Shown here piece after piece: positions 6,625-11,696 of a stretch of DNA of 11,696 nt. The notes under the pieces are model-generated. The model had not been told where the DNA came from. It worked only from the letters and a program-made list of their open reading frames with translations, and ran no database searches. Position 1 is the first letter of the stretch, and each line of letters opens with the position of its first letter. Location of the stretch: positions 223,907 to 235,602 of the forward strand of contig MU631527.1 in NCBI GenBank assembly GCA_026770615.1, in the 5' to 3' direction. The stretch is from Pavlovales sp. CCMP2436. Its lineage: Eukaryota; Haptophyta; Pavlovophyceae; Pavlovales. Made by a program: the position numbers and the translations under genes.

Positions 6625-6887
6625 CATCTTTAACTGCTACTGAAAGTTGCTGCTGCTAATCATAGGAGTAAACATAATTTGGTTTATTATATTAATGTAA
6701 GGGTGTTCGGGCTGGCGGTACGTTTCAAGTTCAAGTCAGGCTGATCTAAGCGCTCCGACGCAGGCTCCTACGCGCTACGCCGACGTGGGAACTGCACGAA
6801 TTATTATTGTTGATATTTTACGATGATGATGCTGCTGCTGCAGTTCGGTGTACTAATATATTTATACAGCTACCACAGCTCAACCAG
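6625..6887 (+). repeat. Intron copy 2, lacking its donor end and carrying a 95-bp insertion
   Basis: The first ~14 bases, including the donor, are missing (cacgtag|catctttaactgc). The 95-bp block 6698-6792, absent from the other copies, sits between tg (6696-6697) and tg (6793-6794). The copy ends gctcaaccag; the branch box is tactaat. It is followed by spacer b (6888-6941), exactly 54 nt, reading AWYKEAPQTHDKTSAEY and TAG. Confidence 0.75.
6698..6792. mobile_element. 95-bp insertion of unknown type in intron copy 2
   Basis: This sequence begins taagggtgttcgggctgg and ends cgacgtgggaac; it interrupts ...attaatg / tgcacgaatt compared with the other copies. A 2-bp TG repeat flanks it. A gttcaagtc at 6729-6737 fits a Pol III B box, but no matching A box or cloverleaf was found. 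It may be a short SINE-like piece or filler DNA. Confidence 0.45.
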
Positions 6888-6959
6888 GCCTGGTACAAGG
6901 AGGCGCCGCAGACCCACGACAAGACCTCCGCGGAGTACTAGGTGGTTCTCCTTCCACTC

Positions 6960-6967
6960 CTTCAACT
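6960..6967. repeat. Left target site duplication of the retroelement
   Basis: The 8 bases cttcaact are repeated at 9619-9626 on the other side of the insertion. The undisturbed intron copy 4 has a single cttcaact (10033-10040), followed by gctactgaaag, which confirms the pre-insertion site. Confidence 0.8.
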
Positions 6968-9618
6968 ATATATGTATAGCGGCTCAGCATGGTTCAACAG
7001 GTGTTGTTCACTCACTGACTTGGTCGACGTCAGACGTTAGTCCTGGCAGCAGGGATGGTGGTGGTAAAGGTGAGGTTGGTGGTGAACTCGTAGCAATTGC
7101 CACAGGTTCCTCCCCCCCTCCCCCCCCACACACACAACGCTCATTTCCATTCAGGTGCGTGTGCCCTGTCCGCCGCGGCCGCCGCGGCCACCGCGGCCGA
7201 GGCGTGCGCCCCGGTCGGCATTATGGCTGCGCCAGTTGTCATCACGGTACGCGCCGTCCGCGTGCGCAGGGGCGTCCTCGGGCCCGTTTGCCGAGCGGCC
7301 GGTGCGCTGAAACCAAGGTGCACCCCGGGCACCAGCGGCCGCGCGCGCAGTCTGCGTGTGCAGCGAGCGCGCGCGGGCAAGGATGAGCCTGGCGTGGCCG
7401 CGCGCCACGATCACTCCGAGCTCCTTGCGCATGAGCCCGAGAAGCGTATTGCGCGCCTGCATCGTCGTCGGCGCGCTGAGCTTGCCCATCCACGTTTTCG
7501 CACCCATGCCAGCGAAGTTCTTGAGAAGGTTGTCGAGGCTCTTTGACTGTTCCCCGAAGCCGCCGGTCGCTATGCCTATGACGGGGGGAAAGCCGTTGAG
7601 GCGCTGCTCCATCGGTCCAACCTGGTCCTCTCGCGTGCCGAAAACCTCGCGGTCGGTATGCTGGAGCTGCCTCCTGCGCTCAGCGTCGAGCTTGCCCGAG
7701 CGGTTCTCTACCGCGTGGCCGAGCGTCGGCGCAACCGCGTTGTAGTGCGTCAGGCCGTAGTGGACCGTCTTCATCTCGACGATGTGACCAACGGCGGCCT
7801 GTCCATTAGGCTGGTCGAGCTCCACATAGACGTTGACTGTAACCGCACGCGCGCGGAGAAGCGCCTCCTCGGTCCGCATCGAACCGGAGTTCTGCCGCAG
7901 AACGGAGCAGAAATCTCTGAGTTCTCCGCCTGGGCTTGGGTGCAGCCATACACGGTCGCGAAGCGCGCGACCGCCCTGCCGACGGGGTCGTGCTGGAGCT
8001 TGGCGAAGTGGCCGCCCTGGAAATTGGTGGCTGCAGCGAGCGTGTCGCAGTAGGGGTCGACGTGTGTGGTGTTGCGGCCGGAGACCTGGGGGAGTGGGCG
8101 CCCGACAAGGTGTGCGCACGCGGGGCTCGGAAGGCCGAGGGCGCGTGCGGATATCTCAGTCCACTCGTCGTTGGGCACCTTGGCGAGACCGGCAGGAAGT
8201 ACCGTGACGACGATCATGCTCTCGCGCGAGATGTTGCGGAAGAGCTGCATCTGGCGGTCTCCACGCAGCCGGTGCGCGAGCTGCTCATTCAGCGTCTCTT
8301 GCTCAATCTGCTGAAGGTCCGTCGTGATGGCCGCCTGCAGGCCGGCGCCGTGCAGCCCCCTGCCGCGTAGGCCCATCTCCTCTGGGAGCACACGTAGCAC
8401 GCGGAGCTCGCCCGTGTACCCGGGTGACACGCGAGCGCGCAGGGCGGTGCCGGTCGCGATGATTGCCGCGCCGAGGCGTGAGCCGGAGTCGCCGAACTTC
8501 CGCCAGCCCTGCGACCCGGGTGCGGCGAAGGAGTCACGCCCAATTCGCTACGCGATCGACGGCCGCTCGAGGACGCCGTGCACCGTCACTGTGCCCGTTG
8601 CGTCGTGCTGATCGAGGAAGGAGGTCGCTGCGCGTGCCGCCGACGCGACGAAGGCGGCCGAGCGCGTCTCGGAGAGCGAGGGTAAGCCGAGGCCGGCCAG
8701 GCGCGTCGGTAGGTAGAGGCGCTTGTGCGCCAGCCAGTCGGTGGTCAGGTCGCAGCCAAGCGCAACAGACGCCTGCTTGAGGATGGCGTTGTCCACGCCG
8801 AGGCAAAAGTTGATGTTCTCGTCGGGGAAGCAGTGCTGAGCCCAGTAGCCACCCTTGTGTGCCGTCGAGTTAACTGTGATCACCCACAGCGCCTGTTTGT
8901 GCTTCAGACCAAGCAGAGAGTTGAGTTTCTGAGAGGTGCCGGTGATCTGATTGCACTTGGAGGCGAGGGTGAGGGCGACGAACTCTACCGAGCCGAGCGG
9001 GATGCCATATATTTTGATGCCGAGGGCGACGCAAAGCCGAGGGGCACGCCGTACATGACGCGGACGCGATCGAGCTCAGCGGCATGGTCGGGGGAGATGT
9101 AGCTGACGGTCTTGATCAGGTTGGCCTCGAGGCCCAGCTTCGCGTGCACCGAGGCCAGGAACTTGTCGACGGCCGGGAAGACGATGGCAGGCGTGCCGAG
9201 CGCAGTCACGTCGTCTGCACCAGCGCGCGCAGCCCCGCCACAACCAGCCTCAAGCTCGGCGTCTAGCACCCCAAGGGAGGCGCGGATTGCCATTGCAAAT
9301 GCGATCATCCCCTCGACAGAGCCCTGCTGCACCCCCTCCTCGCTGCAGAACGCAAGAATCTGCTCGAGGAACTCGCCGGAGCCGCCGAGGATCAGCGACT
9401 TGTGCGATAGGAGGGAGTGTAGCAGGCGGGCCATCGGTGCTGTTGTGGGGTTGTCGAGCACTTCGGCGAGCAAGCCGGCGCAGATGACGGAGTTGTTTGT
9501 AGGCGTTTTTAAAGTTGATGTTCACCGCGCAGAACTCGGGGTGGGCGTCGAGTAGATCCCGTACCGCAAACACAAGCTTGGTGCCACTTCTCGGGACGAA
9601 GACTGCGAGCTGTGTAGG
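6968..9618 (-). mobile_element. 5'-truncated non-LTR-type retroelement inserted in an intron
   Basis: The 2,651-bp element is defined on both sides by comparison with uninterrupted intron copies and by the 8-bp duplication cttcaact. Its sense strand is minus. It starts abruptly inside the reverse transcriptase fingers/palm (PTQLAV) and ends with about 180 bp of non-coding sequence finishing in atacatatat, with no poly(A) run. Truncation at the 5' end with a short target duplication is what target-primed reverse transcription leaves. No long terminal repeats are present. The element is dead by frameshifts and by lack of its 5' half. Confidence 0.75.
7151..9618 (-). pseudogene. Reverse transcriptase pseudogene with C-terminal endonuclease-like region
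   Basis: Read on the minus strand. Motif A is VNINFKNAY (9522-9496), where the usual catalytic Asp is Asn (codon 9516-9514). After a frame change near 9490 come motif B, GVQQGSVEG (9335-9309), and motif C, ADDV (9218-9207), with both Asp kept. After a frame change near 9013 follow YGIPLGSVEFV, a thumb-like region and LPTRLAGLGL (8712-8683). A TAG lies at 8550-8548, in frame. The same frame continues through VDPYCDTL...GHFAKLQHD (8061-7987), a Cys/His-poor relic of the usual zinc motif. After a change near 7885 come YVELD...IVEMKT (7824-7765), which could be a PD-(D/E)XK-type core, and PPVIGIATGGFGEQ (7588-7547). The frame ends at 7151. Domain calls are by eye from family memory. Confidence 0.75.
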
Positions 9619-9682
9619 CTTCAACTGCTACTAAAAGTTAGTGCTGCTAATCATGGGAGTAAGAATAAAATGGCTTATTTTA

Positions 9683-9847
9683 CAGGGGATCGCGGGCAAT
9701 AAGAACGGCGCTTTTTGAAGCTGAGGCTGAGTTTCTTTGCAAATTACATACAAACAATGCTAAAAATTGCTTAATTACATACAAACAATGCAAAAAAAGA
9801 GGCTCAGTTTCTTAACACGACGGTTTCTTATTGCTCGCGATCCCCTG
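9683..9847. mobile_element. 165-bp MITE with TA target duplication
   Basis: The terminal inverted repeats are about 24 bp: CAGGGGATCGCGGGCAATAA at the left, and the complement of TTATTGCTCGCGATCCCCTG at the right, with one mismatch. TA flanks both sides (9681-9682, 9848-9849), and a site without the insert is seen in the sister intron copies. Subterminal ctgaggctgagtttctt and aagaggctcagtttctt are partly alike. Inside, aattacatacaaacaatgc occurs twice (9742-9760, 9773-9791). A TA duplication fits Tc1/mariner-type mobilisation. No coding capacity. Confidence 0.85.
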
Positions 9848-10013
9848 TATTATTGCACGAATTATTATGTTGTTATTTTAGGATGATGATGTTGCTGCTG
9901 CAGTTGGGTGTACTAACATATTTGTACCGCTACCACTGCTCAACCAGGCCTGGTACAAGGACTGGTACAAGGAGGCGCCTTTCACCCACATTATGGACAC
10001 TCCGTAGTACCAG

Positions 10014-10195
10014 GTGATTTTCCTTCTACCCCTTCAACTGCTACTGAAAGTTAGTGCTGCTAATCATAGGAGTAAGAATAAATTGGTTTATTGTATTATT
10101 GCACGAATTATGACTTGCTATTATTTTACGATGATGATGCTGCTGCTGCAGTTTGGTGTACTAACATATTTGTACCGCTACCACTGCGCAACCAG
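10014..10195 (+). repeat. Intron copy 4, uninterrupted 182-bp reference copy
   Basis: Starts CAG|GTGATTTTCC and ends GCGCAACCAG|GAC. It contains an exact TACTAAC box (10159-10165), with the branch A about 31 nt before the acceptor, a standard distance. Because it carries no insertion it serves as the reference to define the insertions in copies 1-3. Its acceptor leads into the downstream C2H2-encoding exon. Confidence 0.8.
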
Positions 10196-10372
10196 GACTG
10201 GCACAAGGCGGATTTGATCGGCAGCATCAAGAGGGCCGCGCAGAAGAAGTCGGTGAACCTCGTGCAGAGTCAGCACATCACGCTCGAGGAGGCACAGTCT
10301 CTTGTTGCGCAGCATCCGGCGTGCCCGTGCCCGACATGCGGCCACACCGCCTCCATTCCCGACCTCATGAAG
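10196..10372 (+). CDS. Exon with the first half of a C2H2 zinc finger
   Basis: This 177-nt exon is phase 0 at both ends (CAACCAG|GACTGG and ATGAAG|GTGTGT). It encodes DWHKADLIGSIKRAAQKK, then SVNLVQSQHITLEEAQSLVA, then CPCPTCGHTASIPDLMK. The CPTC pair supplies the two Cys ligands of a finger whose two His are in the next exon. The upstream part is helical in character, with charged and Leu residues. It continues in frame from the exon ending ENQ at 6307. The product is unknown; a nucleic-acid-binding or protein-binding role is inferred only from the finger. Confidence 0.6.
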
Positions 10373-10473
10373 GTGTGTGTGCCCGCTCTGTATACAGTAA
10401 CCTAGCTGCCATCAACCCTTCCCATCAACAATTCTTGTGTGCACACCCCTCCGCTGCCCGTTCCCGGATACAG
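10373..10473 (+). other. Predicted 101-bp phase-0 intron that splits the zinc finger
   Basis: The borders are AAG|GTGTGTGTGC and CCCGGATACAG|AGGCAC. Without splicing, the frame hits a stop within ten codons. With splicing it joins PDLMK to RHLLRTH and completes the C-x2-C-x12-H-x4-H spacing. This restoration of a known motif is strong support for the intron. Confidence 0.7.
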
Positions 10474-10611
10474 AGGCACCTCCTGCGGACACACCGGCCC
10501 CTCGTGCGGACCGCGCTGCACATTCCGCCCGATGGTGCGCTCAGGAACTTCAAGGTAGTACACCGCGTGCCGACCAACACGTGGTCGGTAATCCGCTGGC
10601 AGTACAACTGA
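10474..10611 (+). CDS. Last exon with the second half of the C2H2 zinc finger
   Basis: It encodes RHLLRTHRPLVRTALHIPPD, then GALRNFKVVHRVPTNTW, then SVIRWQYN and TGA at 10609-10611. With the previous exon it forms CPTC-x12-H-LLRT-H, the classical C2H2 ligand pattern; Ala stands where Phe is usual, and Met where the core Leu is. An alternative donor (TTCAAG|GTAGTA at 10554/10555) would remove the last 19 residues. The C-terminal tail after the finger is basic and short. No other domain recognised. Confidence 0.6.
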   Translation, partial: RHLLRTHRPLVRTALHIPPDGALRNFKVVHRVPTNTWSVIRWQYN

Positions 10612-11000
10612 GCATTCGACGGAGCGATACATAACACCGCTTGACGCACACAGAATCGATCCGGTGTGGCTCAGCAATATGTACTGCTGCTCCTCCAGCT
10701 CAGTTTCGACCAGCTGTATGGCGGGTCTGAGCCGACGATAACAACACCGTGCGGCCACATGTTCGCCGTGGAGATGCGTCGCACAGTCACTCTTGCCCAA
10801 GGCAGACTCGCGAGGATCTCGCGCGCGTCGGCGAGCGACTCAAGACCGCCGCACCCGTGGGGAGTCAAATCGTTGGACGCGGACCACCAAAGCGCCACAA
10901 GTGCGTTTTGTAGTTTTTTTTAAAAAATCAGGGTGCCCCTTCTACTGCCTTAGGCACAGTCTCTGCGTCCAGGTGGCCTTTTGTAACAGCGTCTGGGCGT
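10612..11000. other. 3' flank; weak coding-like segment, no confident gene
   Basis: From about 10666 one plus-strand frame stays open to 10923 and includes LSFDQLYGGSEPTITTPCGH and then MFAVEMRRTV. The TTPCGHMF phrase resembles part of a RING finger, but no partner cysteines are present. This could be a relic or an exon reached by the alternative donor at 10555. A t8a6 run lies near 10914-10927. Nothing firm can be called. Confidence 0.25.
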
Positions 11001-11005
11001 CATTA

Positions 11006-11621
11006 CAGTCCTTAGAGGTAATTTGGACCGGGAGAATTCTGGACTGCAGCCTGCGCTAGCGTAGAACGCCCTGGTGGCCGTGCGGGCTAAGCTGCCATCT
11101 GGTAGCAATCAAAGATACGTCCGATCTGATGGTCACTGCGCGACGGGCACCCGTGCTGCGTATCTCCTCCGCGATCAGCGCACGTCTCCGGGTCGTCATG
11201 GACGCGCACGGCCACTCCGCGCCTGCTCCGCGCCACTTGAGCGAGCGCAGAACGCTGATAGGGGTCGTGCGGGCCAAGCAGTCATCGGATGGCCATTGAC
11301 GATGCGGCCGATCTGATGGTCACAACGCGACGCTCACCCGTCGTGCAAACCTTCCCCGCGATCGGCACACGCCCCCGAGTCATCGCGCACGCGCGCGACT
11401 ACTCCGAGCCGTCCAGTCCAACTACCTCCCGAGCGTCAGCTGGTCGTAAAACGCCGACACGAGTTGCGGACGATCGGCTTGGCCGATGATGAAGTTAAAA
11501 GCATCGCTGTACTCGCCACGATCAAGCGGACGCGAATCTGCCCTCAAATGCCCGCCCACCATCATTTCTTGCCCGTTTATAAAAGCACCCATTTTCCGGT
11601 CCAAATTACCTCCAAGGACTG
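11006..11621. mobile_element. Candidate 616-bp non-autonomous Tc1/mariner-like element
   Basis: The left end CAGTCCTTAGAGGTAATTTG (continuing GACCGG) is repeated in inverted form at the right end, with one difference in the first 26 bases (A/G). The symmetry extends to about 11001-11037 and 11591-11625 with one gap. CAGT ends are typical of Tc1/mariner elements. TA precedes the left end; the right flank is AA, so the target duplication is imperfect. No transposase is recognisable inside; a diverged tandem repeat fills much of it. Confidence 0.45.
11080..11453 (+). repeat. Diverged 187-bp tandem repeat (two units)
   Basis: Unit 1 (11080-11266) and unit 2 (11267 to about 11453) share gtgcgggc(t/c)aagc, ccgatctgatggtca and cccgtcgtg-like landmarks at a spacing of 187 bp. 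In one plus frame the units read AIKDTSDLMVTARRAPVL and AIDDAADLMVTTRRSPVV, but each unit ends in different sequence and the frame between them is closed by a stop at 11298-11300. Divergence is high, so the duplication is old. Confidence 0.6.
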
Positions 11622-11664
11622 AATGTTGTGCTTCAGTGTCACCTTTTTTGTTTGTCGCAGTCAC
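11422..11664 (-). CDS. Unassigned minus-strand open frame, low confidence
   Basis: This is an 80-codon open frame with no ATG at its left limit; the first ATG is at about 11595, giving MGAFINGQEMMVGGHLRADS, then RPLDRGEYSDAFNFIIGQAD and a short tail. Amino-acid use is balanced and unlike the Arg-rich shadows elsewhere. A possible donor (GGGAG|GTAGTTGG) sits at its end. Its 5' part overlaps the right terminal repeat of the candidate element. No family recognised. It may be an exon fragment or chance. Confidence 0.2.
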   Translation of the reverse strand: MTATNKKGDTEAQHSVLGGNLDRKMGAFINGQEMMVGGHLRADSRPLDRGEYSDAFNFIIGQADRPQLVSAFYDQLTLGR

Positions 11665-11671
11665 TAAAAGA

Positions 11672-11696
11672 CCCCCCCCCCCCCCCCCCCCCCCCC
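11672..11696. repeat. 25-C homopolymer at the window edge
   Basis: The last 25 bases are all C, and the first eight bases of the window are all G. Such terminal homopolymers are typical places where assemblies break, so the window edge may be a contig edge. Confidence 0.9.

Larger units (their letters stand above)
6942..9947 (+). repeat. Intron copy 3, interrupted by a retroelement and a MITE
   Basis: It starts GTGGTTCTCC and is interrupted at cttcaact by the 2,651-bp retroelement, resuming at 9619 with cttcaactgctact. It is interrupted again by the MITE at 9683-9847. It ends at tgtactaacatatttg...caaccag (9947). Without the inserts and their duplicated bases it is 180 bp. Spacer c (9948-10013, 66 nt) follows; it equals the 54-nt spacer plus a 12-nt internal duplication and contains a TAG. 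Confidence 0.8.
6308..10195 (+). repeat. Tandem array of four copies of one intron, with nested insertions
   Basis: The exon ending ...GAGAACCAG and the exon starting GACTGGCACAAG (10196) are in the same phase 0, so 6308-10195 behaves as one 3.9-kb intron. Inside are four copies of a ~181-bp sequence. Shared landmarks are GTGATTCTCCTTCTAC, gctgctaatcat, ggtttattatattattgc, gatgatgatgctgctgctgc, ggtgtactaacatatttg and caaccag. Three exon-like spacers of 54 nt (AWYKEAPQTHDKTSAEYQ-like, each with a stop) separate them. The copies carry, in order, an 85-bp duplication, a 95-bp insertion, and a retroelement plus a MITE; the fourth is clean. Confidence 0.8.

Noticed and set aside
6698..6792. A tRNA gene in the 95-bp insertion
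   Set aside because: A B-box-like gttcaagtc exists, but I could not form acceptor and anticodon stems or find an A box.
7658..8370. Plus-strand open frames opposite the reverse transcriptase
   Set aside because: Shadows of the minus-strand pseudogene; that strand carries the recognisable motifs.
6968..9618. LTR retrotransposon or virus-derived integration
   Set aside because: No long terminal repeats, integrase or capsid motif; the 5' truncation and short target duplication fit a non-LTR element.
6308..10195. CRISPR array or satellite
   Set aside because: The repeats are ~181-bp introns with splice signals and 54-nt exon-like spacers in a eukaryotic gene, not short repeats with unique spacers.
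10666..10923. RING finger gene from TTPCGHMF
   Set aside because: Only one Cys-x-His pair is present; the remaining zinc ligands are missing.

Overview
This is a nuclear eukaryotic window, most likely from a GC-rich unicellular alga. A haptophyte or similar lineage is a guess from style only; no ribosomal or organellar marker is present. The evidence is GC-rich, G/C-ending coding segments interrupted by short GT-AG introns, a TACTAAC-type branch point, long di- and trinucleotide microsatellites, small inverted-repeat elements and a non-LTR-type reverse transcriptase. No bacterial-style operon, tRNA, rRNA or CRISPR array is visible. Most gene calls are exon-level, made from splice signals and frame continuity without transcript data.

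Left part (1-1985): low-complexity DNA with a G-quadruplex-prone tract, a large (ATT)n tract and a three-copy C-tract repeat. It has no convincing gene and may be intron or flank of the next gene. Minus strand 2886-1986: the first two exons of a PGAP1/BST1-like GPI inositol-deacylase, with an N-terminal signal anchor and the LFVPGHRG stretch that matches the family's VLFIPGNAG region. The lipase GHSMGG part is not in the window. A CA/GT microsatellite fills its intron. Between this gene and the divergently oriented plus-strand gene lie a 155-bp hairpin element with an 8-bp target duplication and a perfect 20-bp palindrome.

Plus strand about 4162-10611: a multi-exon locus of unknown function whose last two exons splice to form a canonical C2H2 zinc finger. 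Its middle is damaged by an in-frame TAG, a frame-shifting 23-bp tandem duplication, and a 233-bp tandem duplication carrying a second TAG and a 1-base deletion, so it looks like a decaying gene or a locus with assembly problems.

The most striking structure is the 3.9-kb interval 6308-10195 inside that gene. Four copies of one ~181-bp intron, separated by 54-nt exon-like spacers, form a tandem array. Every copy has its own history: an 85-bp perfect duplication (copy 1), a 95-bp insertion (copy 2), and a 2,651-bp minus-strand retroelement with 8-bp target duplications plus a 165-bp TA-flanked MITE (copy 3). Copy 4 is clean. Removing the insertions brings all copies to about 180-182 bp, apart from a small deletion in copy 2, so the order of events can be read. 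The retroelement is 5'-truncated, frameshifted, and has Asn in place of the motif A catalytic Asp.

Right end (10612-11696): a candidate 616-bp Tc1/mariner-like non-autonomous element with ~26-bp terminal inverted repeats and an internal diverged 187-bp tandem repeat, then a 25-C homopolymer at the window edge.
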